A stretch of DNA of 64,000 bases from Bryobacterales bacterium. GTDB lineage: Bacteria > Acidobacteriota > Terriglobia > Bryobacterales > UBA6623. Position 1 is the stretch's first letter; each line of letters opens with the position of its first letter. The position numbers were made by a program, and so were the translations under genes. The stretch covers positions 1-64,000 of the forward strand of contig JAPOOG010000074.1 in the NCBI GenBank assembly GCA_026713545.1, written 5' to 3'. Of this stretch, positions 48,692 to 56,642 are shown one piece after another. A model generated the notes under the pieces. The model was not told where the DNA came from and did not search any database. It saw nothing but the letters and a program-made list of their open reading frames with translations.

Positions 48692-50179
48692 ATGTCGCCG
48701 TCGAACGTTGACGGCTGCACCGGCGAATGCTCCAATGGGTCGGTGAGCGTGGATCTGGAGAGCCGGCTGCGGGCATTGCCTTCCGTCGACCAGATGCTGC
48801 AGAGGCCGCGTATCGGGCAGCGGATCAACGGAGCGGGCCGTGCCCTCGTCGTGGCCGAGACCCGCGCCGTCTTGGAGCGGCTGCGCGCGGCATTGCGCGG
48901 CGGTCTCTCCCCGCACATTGACTCGGTTGACCTGATCGAGCGGGCCGAACGGCAGGTGATCGAGCGGCTGGATGGGCTCGCTTCTCCGTCGTTGCGCCCG
49001 GTGATCAACGCCACCGGAGTCGTGCTGCACACAAACCTCGGCCGCGCCCCTCTCTCGGCCGAGGCCGTGCAGGCCATCCGCGACACTGCCCGCGGCTACA
49101 CCAATCTCGAATACGACGTGGGCTCGGGACGGCGGGGCAAGCGGGATGTACACGCCGCGGCATTGCTTGAAAAACTGCTGAACGCACCGGCGATCGTTGT
49201 CAACAACAATGCAGCGGCGATTTTTCTTGTTCTTCATACCATCGCCGCCGGCGGCGAGGTCGTCGTTTCGCGCGGCGAACTCATCGAAATTGGTGACGGC
49301 TTTCGGATTCCCGACATCATGGCGGGCAGCGGGGCGCGGCTCCGTGAGGTGGGGACGACGAATCGCACAAGGATCTCCGATTACCGTGAGGCCGTCGGCG
49401 AAGCGACGCGGCTGCTGATGCGCGTTCATCCCAGCAACTTCCGCATGGTTGGCTTTACGGCGCGGCCGCATCTTGAAGAGCTCGTGCGGCTCGGCGCGGA
49501 GTTCGGGCTGCCCGTCGTGGATGACCTCGGCAGCGGCTGCCTGTACGATTTTTCGAGAGAGGGTTTCCGTGACGAGCCTCCGGTCGTTGAGAGCTTGCGA
49601 GCTGGAGTCGACCTCGTCACCTTCAGCGGCGACAAGCTGCTGGGCGGACCGCAGGCCGGCATCATCGCCGGTAAGCCCGAGTGGGTGCAGCGCGTCCGCC
49701 GCAATCCGCTTTTCCGCGCGCTGCGCGTCGACAAGCTCACCTGCGCGGCGCTCGAGGCGACGCTGCGCGATTACCTGTTCGGCCGCTACGATCGGGTTCC
49801 GGTGCTCCGAATGATCCGCCAAACCGCCGAGAGAATCCAGGCCCGCGCGGAGAAGTTCATTGCCGTCCTGCGATTCGGCGATCAAGTCTCGATCGACCTG
49901 AAGCCCGGCTCATCCGTGCTCGGCGGAGGTTCGACGCCCGAACAGTCAGTTCCTACGACGCTGGTTCGACTCCGCTCCAACGGCGGCATCAAGATCACCG
50001 ATGTCGAGAAGGCGCTCCGCAAAGGGTCTCCCCCCGTCATCGCCCGCATCGAAAACGATTCCCTGCTGATCGACCTGCGCACCGTCCTGGAGGACGAAGA
50101 GGAAGCGCTCGCCGGTTGTCTGGTCCGAGCGCTCGACCAGGCTAAGCCCGGCTCTGGTAACTCCCGTCAGTGGTGTTGA
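48692..50179 (+). CDS. selA: L-seryl-tRNA(Sec) selenium transferase
   Basis: About 495 residues, fold-type I PLP enzyme turning Ser-tRNA(Sec) into Sec-tRNA(Sec). It has the N-terminal LPSVDQML, the core RPVINATGVVLHTNLGR, EVVVSRGELIEIGDGFRIPD, and PLP Lys315 in FSGDKLLGGPQAGI. The start is uncertain: ATG 48692 lies six bases after repeat A7, and GTG 48742 or 48748 would also keep the domain. selB, selD and the Sec tRNA are not in the window, and no in-frame Sec TGA was noticed in a neighbouring gene. Its 3' end overlaps efp by 38 bases, tail to tail. Confidence 0.93.
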   Translation: MSPSNVDGCTGECSNGSVSVDLESRLRALPSVDQMLQRPRIGQRINGAGRALVVAETRAVLERLRAALRGGLSPHIDSVDLIERAERQVIERLDGLASPSLRPVINATGVVLHTNLGRAPLSAEAVQAIRDTARGYTNLEYDVGSGRRGKRDVHAAALLEKLLNAPAIVVNNNAAAIFLVLHTIAAGGEVVVSRGELIEIGDGFRIPDIMAGSGARLREVGTTNRTRISDYREAVGEATRLLMRVHPSNFRMVGFTARPHLEELVRLGAEFGLPVVDDLGSGCLYDFSREGFRDEPPVVESLRAGVDLVTFSGDKLLGGPQAGIIAGKPEWVQRVRRNPLFRALRVDKLTCAALEATLRDYLFGRYDRVPVLRMIRQTAERIQARAEKFIAVLRFGDQVSIDLKPGSSVLGGGSTPEQSVPTTLVRLRSNGGIKITDVEKALRKGSPPVIARIENDSLLIDLRTVLEDEEEALAGCLVRALDQAKPGSGNSRQWC

Positions 50180-50702
50180 CCCGGATCGTCTCGCCTTCCT
50201 TGATGAAGGGCGGCACCTGCACGACAAGTCCCGTCTCGAGCTTCGCAGGTTTCGTCACATTGGTGACAGTGGCTCCCTTGATGCTCGGCTCGGTCTCGAC
50301 CACTTTCAAATCCATGCTCGACGGAAGGTCGATATTGAATGGCCGGCCCTCGTAGAACCGCACCTTTAACGTGCTGTTCGGCAAGAGGTAGAGGATCTGA
50401 TCGCCGAGATCCTCCCGGGTGAGATGCATCTGCTCGTAGGTCTCGGTGTTCATGAAGTAATAGAGCCCGCCGTCCTCGTACAGAAACTCCATCTCCTGAT
50501 CGTCCAGGGCGACTTTTTCGACGAAGTTCTCCGAGGCGAACTTGTAGTCGATCATCGCTCCGCTGTCGAGATTGCGCATCTTGGCCTGCACGAACCCTCT
50601 TTTGTTGCCGGGAGTGCGATGCTCGGTTCGGAACACGGAGAAGAGCTTGCCCTCGAACTTGATGAGCATGCCGGGGCGAAGTTGAGTTGCCTGAACATCC
50701 AC
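50142..50702 (-). CDS. efp: Translation elongation factor P
   Basis: A 186-residue three-domain EF-P that relieves ribosome stalling at polyproline. The tip loop reads RTPGNKRG with Lys34 at the usually modified position, so a lysine-type modification is possible; no epmA/B or ymfI-like gene is in view. The C-terminal VVQVPPFIKEGETIRVNT is diagnostic. EF-P is relevant here because Pal and other neighbours carry long proline runs. Confidence 0.96.
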   Translation of the reverse strand: MDVQATQLRPGMLIKFEGKLFSVFRTEHRTPGNKRGFVQAKMRNLDSGAMIDYKFASENFVEKVALDDQEMEFLYEDGGLYYFMNTETYEQMHLTREDLGDQILYLLPNSTLKVRFYEGRPFNIDLPSSMDLKVVETEPSIKGATVTNVTKPAKLETGLVVQVPPFIKEGETIRVNTTDGSYQSRA

Positions 50703-50911
50703 GTGAGAATCGACCTTTCTAAGCGCAACTCCGGCTCATTGTAGCAACGGCCGAATAGCACGCCGCCGTGTTCGAAAGCGCCATGGGGCCTTTCGTGGAT
50801 GGCGCGGCCTCATCGCTGTGCCTCGGTATGAACGAGGCGGAGGCGTTGAACGAACGCTCCATCTGGTTGCGAAGCAGCGAGGGCGCCGTGTATCTCCCCT
50901 GTACCACGTGG

Positions 50912-51340
50912 TCAAGGCAACGTCGCGAAGGGGTCGATCGCCTGGATGTCGAGTGGTGTGAAGTGACGCAGGTTGCGCGTCAGGATGGTCATGCCATGGT
51001 GCCCGGCCGTGGCCGCGATGGCGACATCTGCAAAGCCGGGCGAATGACCGGCTGCGCGCGCCTTGTCTGTCAATTCTCCTGCTAAACAGGCCACAGAGAC
51101 ATCGAACGGCAGCACCCGCTTTCCGTAGAGATGGAGCACAAGTTCAAGACAATTCCCGAGGATCGCGGCCCTGGAGGCCGAGCCGGTCCATTTTAGCTTG
51201 GCAATCCCGTCGGAGATTTCGGCTGCGGTCACCGCCGACAGAAAAAGAACGTCCGTATGCACGTCCATCCACTCGACCAATTCCGCGGATCGCTCGGCCC
51301 GGCCGGGAGCCCCAACCGACAGTACATTGGTGTCTACCAG
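50912..51340 (-). CDS. PIN-domain toxin (VapC/FitB-like) with 5' end formed by a repeat
   Basis: About 142 residues read from LVDTNVLSVGAPG to IDPFATLP. The PIN acidic residues are visible: Asp in VDTNV, Glu in SAVTAAEISDG and Asp in FADVAIAATA, followed by TILTRNLRHF. The codon where the start should be is CTG at 51340-51338, exactly at the edge of repeat A8, and no ATG, GTG or TTG in frame lies near. No antitoxin gene is next to it. The gene was probably cut or altered at its start by the repeat; it may use CTG or be dead. Confidence 0.65.
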   Translation of the reverse strand: MVDTNVLSVGAPGRAERSAELVEWMDVHTDVLFLSAVTAAEISDGIAKLKWTGSASRAAILGNCLELVLHLYGKRVLPFDVSVACLAGELTDKARAAGHSPGFADVAIAATAGHHGMTILTRNLRHFTPLDIQAIDPFATLP

Positions 51341-51421
51341 TCTGCATTTCTCACCACGTGGCGAGGCGAAGTGGGTGAGAGGGCCGTCAGGACGAGGCGC
51401 GCGCCGCTTGGCGCGCGCAGG
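51339..51421 (+). repeat. Family A repeat, left part only (copy A8)
   Basis: Starts AGTCTGCATTTCTCACCACG and continues through GTGAGAGGGCCGTCAGGACG and the GC-rich GCGCGC block, then stops matching. The right half and right end are missing. It abuts the first codon of the PIN toxin gene. Confidence 0.8.
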
Positions 51422-51559
51422 GGCGGGCAAGCCTGAAGAACACGAATCCGTCTTGTCGGGATTGATGTGCGCCCGAAGATGTCCCGGGCAAACGGCATTC
51501 GCCGAACGAAGGCCCATGATAAGCTGTGCCTCAGTTTCTGACTGCAGGAGGCCGGCCTC

Positions 51560-52672
51560 ATGGCGGAGCACAATGTTTCTCGGCGCGCGTTCGTCACTCT
51601 CGCGGGTGGTGTCGCGGCGGTTCCGGCCGCCGCCGCGGCGGGGCGCAAGGCGGTGGTCGCGCCGGCGGCGCTCAACATGGCCGCTCCGCAAGCGCAAGGC
51701 GATCCCATTCGCATTGTGACCTCGTACCGCTTTGCGGCCAACGAGATCCGGCAAATCGAGCAGGCGGCCGCCCCGACGAAAGTGGACATTATCCACTGCC
51801 GCGACCGTGACGAATTCAAGCGCCGCCTTCCCGAAGCCGAAGTGATCTACGGCGGGCTCCGCCAAGGCGAGCTCGATAGCGCCCCGAAGGTGCAGTGGAT
51901 CATGAATGGCGGCGCCGGCGTCGAGCACATGCCGCAGGATTTGCGCGGCCACCCGGTCGCTTTCACGAACTACGCCCGCACCTTCGCCCCCGGTATTTCG
52001 GAAACCGCCATGGGCCTGCTACTCGCGCTGACACGTCGCATCCACACCTACATGAAGCAGTTTTACGTCGACAAGGAGTTGAAACCGCTTGGGACACCCA
52101 AGACCGGCCATCACGGCGAGTTGGCCGGTCGCGTGATGGGCGTCGTCGGCATGGGTGGCATCGGCGAAGCCATCGCCCGGCGTGCTTACTACGGTTTCGA
52201 CATGCGCATCGTGGGCACCGACGCCAAACCGATCCCCAAGCCGCACTTTGTCGATGAGCTCCACGACCCGACTTGGTTCGACGAGATGGTGCCTCAAGTG
52301 GACGTGCTTGTTTCTGCGGTCCCGCACACACCCCTTACCGAGCGCATGTTCAATGCGGACGTCTTCCGCGGGATGAAGGAAACCGCCTATTTCATCTGCA
52401 TGTCGCGCGGCATGGTTTTCGATGACATGGCGCTCGTCAAGGCGCTCGAGGAGGGCTGGATCGCAGGCGCCGGCCTCGATGTCTTCGCGCCCGACCCGGC
52501 GCCCAAGGGCCACCCGATCTACGAGCTCGACAACGTCGTGATGACGCCTCATACCTCCGGCTGGAGTCTCGATCGACAGGTGCGGCTCATCAACTTTTTC
52601 TCGGAGAACATCCGCCGCTACGCCCGCGGCCAGCCGCTGATCAACGTCGTCGACAAGCAGGCGGGTTACTGA
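51560..52672 (+). CDS. D-2-hydroxyacid dehydrogenase, Tat-exported
   Basis: A 370-residue NAD(P)-dependent dehydrogenase. A twin-arginine signal (VSRRAFVTLAGG) precedes the catalytic domain. The dinucleotide motif is GVVGMGGIGEAIA, catalytic Arg sits in CMSRGMVFDD, the acidic residue in GAGLDVFAPDP and His in MTPHTSGWS. A Tat signal on this usually cytoplasmic family implies export of a folded, cofactor-bound enzyme. The TGA stop (52670-52672) is part of repeat B4. Confidence 0.87.
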   Translation: MAEHNVSRRAFVTLAGGVAAVPAAAAAGRKAVVAPAALNMAAPQAQGDPIRIVTSYRFAANEIRQIEQAAAPTKVDIIHCRDRDEFKRRLPEAEVIYGGLRQGELDSAPKVQWIMNGGAGVEHMPQDLRGHPVAFTNYARTFAPGISETAMGLLLALTRRIHTYMKQFYVDKELKPLGTPKTGHHGELAGRVMGVVGMGGIGEAIARRAYYGFDMRIVGTDAKPIPKPHFVDELHDPTWFDEMVPQVDVLVSAVPHTPLTERMFNADVFRGMKETAYFICMSRGMVFDDMALVKALEEGWIAGAGLDVFAPDPAPKGHPIYELDNVVMTPHTSGWSLDRQVRLINFFSENIRRYARGQPLINVVDKQAGY

Positions 52673-52739
52673 CTTGAAACATCTTCCTGATCAAGCGGCG
52701 TTGATACCGGCCCGGATGTTTCCCGCTTGAATGATCCGC
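52669..52739 (+). repeat. Family B 71-bp repeat (copy B4)
   Basis: Begins CTGACTTGAAACATC, its TGA being the stop codon of the dehydrogenase gene, and ends CCCGCTTGAATGATCCGC. It has the same length and orientation as B3, with the GAAACATC/GATGTTTC stem. The sequence from here to 52895 holds nothing else recognised. Confidence 0.88.
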
Positions 52740-52895
52740 ATACGGGCTAGGCCGGGGTTGTCGGGTCTTTTTCCGCGTAGCGCGTTCCGTTGTGGCATCA
52801 GGGGAGCCCGCGGGGACGGGCGGCAGCGTTCTTGATCGACTCTGCGATCCGCCTGCCGCAGCACGATCCTGCTCGATCACGCCTCCGTCTCGGGT

Positions 52896-53828
52896 CTACA
52901 TGCGAGCGCGCGTGCTGACATATTGCTGACCGCCGCGGGTCAATTGCTCCTGCTTTCCGGATGCGATGTTGATGCGCCAGATTTCCCACTGCCCGCTTCT
53001 GTCGGACTCGAACACGATCCAGTTGCCGTCGCGCGAGAACCAGGGATGACCGTCGTTGCCCTTCGCCTTGGTCAGATTGCGTGCGTCCGAGCCGTCGATG
53101 TTGGCGATGAAGATCTCGTCCTCGCCGGCCGCGGCGCTCTGCCACGCCAGCCGTTTCCCGTCGGGTGAGATGGCCGGCCGCCGATGCAGATGCTTCGCGT
53201 CGGTCAGGTACTGCGCCTTTGCGCCGGGGCCGTGTCCCCACATCCGGACCAAAGCGACCTCCCGCGGCTTGATGCCGCGGTTCTTCTCGTGCATGAAGAT
53301 GATGCTGTCCGGCAGCGCGACGCCGTTCGTCGCCTGCATGGTCACTTCATACCCATCCTCGGGGGTGCCTACCCACATTGCCCGGCGGTTGCCGCAGTCA
53401 CGGTGGTAAGCCAACAGATCGTCAATCGGCGATAACGTGGCGTGATGCAGCGCGCAGCCCGGCGCATGCAACATGACTTCCTTTTCGCCGCTTTGGATGT
53501 TGATCTTTATCAGCCTCCCTTCGGCGTGATGGTCGAGACGGTTCGTCGGGAACTCCGCGTAGAGCACGTGCTCCTGGTCCGAGTAGAACGAAGGGTGCTC
53601 GTCGTAGCCGTCACCGAACGTCAACTGCCGTAAATGCGTGCCGTCTTCCTCCATGACCCACAGCTTGCCCGCGATCACCTGTGCGCCTGTTCCCGTGTCG
53701 AGATGGGCCCGCTGGAAAACGATCGGGTGGCGATAGCGGTAGGCCGGCCCTTGCGCCTGCGCGGCCCAGGCCGTCAGGATCATCAGCACGAAAGTGAAGG
53801 CGGCGGTGCAACGAGTACGGTCCGGCAT
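52896..53828 (-). CDS. Exported PD40 (TolB-like) propeller protein
   Basis: A 310-residue protein with a signal peptide (AAFTFVLMILTAWAAQAQG). PD40-type blades include ISPDGKRLAWQSAA, FSRDGNWIVFESDRSG and earlier weaker ones (FYSDQEHVLYAEF, LSPIDDLLAYH). Histidines and an HRDCGNRRAMW segment are unusual for plain TolB-like propellers. No catalytic domain is seen. ATG 53828 gives the signal peptide. It is followed upstream by metF on the same strand 33 bases away, but a functional link is not evident. Confidence 0.75.
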   Translation of the reverse strand: MPDRTRCTAAFTFVLMILTAWAAQAQGPAYRYRHPIVFQRAHLDTGTGAQVIAGKLWVMEEDGTHLRQLTFGDGYDEHPSFYSDQEHVLYAEFPTNRLDHHAEGRLIKINIQSGEKEVMLHAPGCALHHATLSPIDDLLAYHRDCGNRRAMWVGTPEDGYEVTMQATNGVALPDSIIFMHEKNRGIKPREVALVRMWGHGPGAKAQYLTDAKHLHRRPAISPDGKRLAWQSAAAGEDEIFIANIDGSDARNLTKAKGNDGHPWFSRDGNWIVFESDRSGQWEIWRINIASGKQEQLTRGGQQYVSTRARM

Positions 53829-53861
53829 CAATGAGATGGTACCGTATGGCAATCCCGGGTC

Positions 53862-54749
53862 TCAGGCGGCCGGTTTGTCGGCGAGCAGGCCTTTGATGGA
53901 CTGGTAAATCGCCCGCGTCGCCGTCGAGCGGTTCAGGGTGTAGAAATGAATGCCCGGTACGCCGTCGCGCAGCAGATCTTCGCACTGCCGGGTGGCGTGA
54001 TAGATGCCGACCTGCCGAACTGCTTCCGCATCGTCCTCGACGGCTTCGATCTTTTGCCGCAGAGCGTTCGGTAGACTCGCTCCGCACATCCGGGTGAAGC
54101 GCTTGATCTGTTTCACGTTCAGAATCGGCATGATGCCGGCCAGGATCGGCACCCGGACCCCGGCTGCCACGGCTCGCTCGCGAAACCGCAGGTAGTCATC
54201 GTTGTCGAAGAAGAGCTGGGTAATCAGGAAGTCGACTCCGGCGTCGACCTTGCGTTTGAGGTTGTCCAGGTCGGCTTCGGCGCTGGGCGCTTCCGGATGC
54301 GTTTCCGGATAGCAGGCCCCGCCAAGGCAGAACGAATGCCTCTCGCGAATGAACGCCACCAACTCGTTGGCATAACGGAAGCCGCCGGGCGTGGGGACGA
54401 ACTCCGACTCTCCCTTCGGCGGATCGCCCCGCAGCGGCAGTACGTTTTCCAGCCCTGCTGCCGCAAGATTGTCGAGCACGGAGTCGATCTCGTCGCGGTT
54501 GGCGCCGACGCAGGTCAGGTGCGCCATCGACTCGATCCCGATCTCATGTTTGATGCGCTTGACGAGTTCCACGGTCTTGCGGCGCGTGCTGCCGCCGGCG
54601 CCGTAAGTCACCGAAACGTAGCTCGGATCGAGCGCCTTCAGCGCCTCGATCGTCGCGAACAAAGATGCGAACCCCGCATCATCCTTGGGAGGGAAGAACT
54701 CGAACGAGACCGCCCGGCGGTCCGTCCTCAAGATGTCGGAGATTCTCAT
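53862..54749 (-). CDS. metF: 5,10-Methylenetetrahydrofolate reductase
   Basis: A 295-residue FAD-dependent TIM barrel that makes methyl-THF for methionine synthesis. Motifs are SFEFFPPKDD, VSVTYGAGGSTR, HLTCVGANRDE, VLPLRGDPP, GGACYPETHPEA and DFLITQLFFDN. No SAM riboswitch was recognised upstream (54750-54867). Confidence 0.96.
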   Translation of the reverse strand: MRISDILRTDRRAVSFEFFPPKDDAGFASLFATIEALKALDPSYVSVTYGAGGSTRRKTVELVKRIKHEIGIESMAHLTCVGANRDEIDSVLDNLAAAGLENVLPLRGDPPKGESEFVPTPGGFRYANELVAFIRERHSFCLGGACYPETHPEAPSAEADLDNLKRKVDAGVDFLITQLFFDNDDYLRFRERAVAAGVRVPILAGIMPILNVKQIKRFTRMCGASLPNALRQKIEAVEDDAEAVRQVGIYHATRQCEDLLRDGVPGIHFYTLNRSTATRAIYQSIKGLLADKPAA

Positions 54750-54867
54750 GCAGCCTCTGGAATCCTACCCAGTCTAATGGAATTGCATCGTGCCACAGCA
54801 CACCCGCTGCGGTGGCGCGACCGCTGCATCCGGCCGCCGGCTGCCGGCTTCCGATCCCGCTCCGTGC

Positions 54868-55191
54868 TCAGAGATCCCGGTAACGATGCTCCTCCATCCG
54901 TACCCGCCGCCCCGCGAACCGAACGCCCTCGGTCTCCAGGCGCATCCTCTGCTCCAGGCCGGCCTCGCCCGGCAACGCAATGCGGCCTCCCGCGGCGAGG
55001 ATGCGGTGCCACGGAAGCCCGAGCCCGTGCGGCGCCCGCCGCAACGCCCAGCCCACCTGCCGCGGCGAACAGCGTGGGTGAACGGCCCGTGCGATGTCGC
55101 CGTAGGTGGCCACGAATCCGGCAGGGACGCGCCGTACCGCTTCCCGGATTCGTTCCGCCAGCGCTTCAGACTGTGGCCGCGGCTCTTTCAC
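54868..55191 (-). CDS. Alkyltransferase-like protein (ATL; inactive MGMT homologue)
   Basis: A 107-residue protein of the O6-alkylguanine transferase DNA-binding fold: AGFVATYGDIARAV, helix-turn-helix RQVGWALRRAP, then LPWHRIL. Active MGMT has PCHR; here Trp61 replaces the acceptor Cys, which defines ATL proteins. ATLs bind and flip alkylated guanine and hand the lesion to nucleotide excision repair. Start is taken as GTG 55191 because the upstream in-frame residues are Cys/Ser/Arg-rich with no family similarity; no strong ribosome site is seen. Confidence 0.85.
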   Translation of the reverse strand: MKEPRPQSEALAERIREAVRRVPAGFVATYGDIARAVHPRCSPRQVGWALRRAPHGLGLPWHRILAAGGRIALPGEAGLEQRMRLETEGVRFAGRRVRMEEHRYRDL

Positions 55192-55376
55192 GGAATAGGG
55201 CTGACATGCGGCCCGGCGACACGAGGATGACCCTCGACAGCAGCGCTCTTGCACGGCTTGCGGAAGACCGCGCGGTTCTGTCCGGGTATCGGTTTCTGGT
55301 TATGGATTACCATTTCATCCGGATCGGTCAGTGCGCCTCATGCACGAGTCGAGGCGTGGTCTCGATGGACAGCCGA

Positions 55377-56069
55377 TCAATCGCTCTCGGGGCAGAGCGC
55401 AAGCACTTCTCGAGCGACCGGCGCGGCCTCGGAAATGTCGAACATGGCGGTCCAAACGATGTCGTGGTCCACTGTGCGCACGGCCAATTTGTGGTGTGCT
55501 CCCGTGGCTAGGCGTTCAAGGAACGTCCACGGTGAATATCTCTCATTTTGAATCCAAGCTGGGAGACTCACGATGTCTCGAAGCCCGCGGCCGCAGCACG
55601 TCTCCCATCGTTCAACTTCTGGTTTCTCGCTGTCAAACCGAATAATCACATCACGATCCACCGTTTCGAACAAACTAAGAATGTCATCAAAGTCGGATTC
55701 CGACCTCAACACGGGAGACTTGATATCGACATCGAGGGCAAAATCCTTTTCCAGATCTCCCTGTGGGGAACGAACGACGTAAGTGCCGATGGTGCTGCAC
55801 CAGATACTTATGGTGGGGTCGCCGGTGATGGCGCCGTCACGGGTCATCGTATCTACTGTTCGACCACGCAATGAAGCAAACACTCTTTTTTCATCCGTGA
55901 TCGGATCGGTCTCTCGATCCGCATACCACTTGGGCGGATCTGGCAGTTCTTCTTGCGCTAGTCCTTCGTTGGCAAACAGTAGCAGGCAGCAGGCAGCAGT
56001 CAACCATACGGTTTTCTGAATGCTCGAACCTGTGAATGGAGTTACCTGCAGCGATATGTGAATCCTCAT
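55377..56069 (-). CDS. Hypothetical exported protein
   Basis: About 230 residues with a signal helix (TVWLTAACCLLLFANEGLA). The mature part has WYADRETDPITDEKRVFASL near the start and ends LAVRTVDHDIVWTAMFDISE. The layout (an ISIWC strand in the middle, and a closing Phe-Asp-Ile strand before a final Cys) is reminiscent of the periplasmic VasI-type or invasion-associated locus B-like folds, but the match is weak. Composition is less GC-rich than the neighbours. No function is proposed. Confidence 0.6.
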   Translation of the reverse strand: MRIHISLQVTPFTGSSIQKTVWLTAACCLLLFANEGLAQEELPDPPKWYADRETDPITDEKRVFASLRGRTVDTMTRDGAITGDPTISIWCSTIGTYVVRSPQGDLEKDFALDVDIKSPVLRSESDFDDILSLFETVDRDVIIRFDSEKPEVERWETCCGRGLRDIVSLPAWIQNERYSPWTFLERLATGAHHKLAVRTVDHDIVWTAMFDISEAAPVAREVLALCPESD

Positions 56070-56152
56070 GAAAGGAGGAGACTCGGAAGCCCGGGGCAGC
56101 TTCCATGGAATCCAGCACCTTGATTTGGGTCCGGCCACGCTAGGCTTTGGCC

Positions 56153-56395
56153 TTAGTTGGCGGCGACACGCCCAGTGATGGCCTCGCGCAATCCTTCCAG
56201 CAACCCTTCGAGCTTGGCTTGGCTATGCTCCAGCCGCGACACGCGCTCTGCCAGTTGCTTCATGTCTTCTCGCAGCCGCGTCTCCATCCGGGCTATCTCC
56301 TCCCGCAGTCCGCGGCCGCTGGTCAGGATCAGCCCGGCCAAGGCCACTCCCACCGCCACGACTGCGGTCAAGATGCTGATTAGTTCAACGCTCAT
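56153..56395 (-). CDS. Small membrane-anchored coiled-coil protein
   Basis: An 80-residue protein. One N-terminal membrane helix (ISILTAVVAVGVALAGLIL) is followed by a charged coiled coil (LREEIARMETRLREDMKQLAERVSRLE, shortened here) with heptad leucines. GGAGG lies seven bases before ATG 56395. Proteins like this occur widely as unassigned small membrane anchors, sometimes beside toxin modules; no such module is recognised here. Confidence 0.7.
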   Translation of the reverse strand: MSVELISILTAVVAVGVALAGLILTSGRGLREEIARMETRLREDMKQLAERVSRLEHSQAKLEGLLEGLREAITGRVAAN

Positions 56396-56642
56396 GTTTC
56401 CTCCAACCAGTGTAATACCATTCTCCCACTCCCCGGATAAGAACGGCAGAGAAATAAGAGCAATAAGCCGACACCCGCTCGGCGAAGAACCCCGCCTGAT
56501 GGACAGCGCCGCTCTACAGTGAAGAATCCCGTCGAGCAACCCTCCGTTCCTGTCGGCTCCGATCCGGGCGGATGCCATACCCGACGGTGCCTTACAACGA
56601 ATGTACAGAAGGACGAGCAGGGCGGAAAATGTTCCCGGCACA

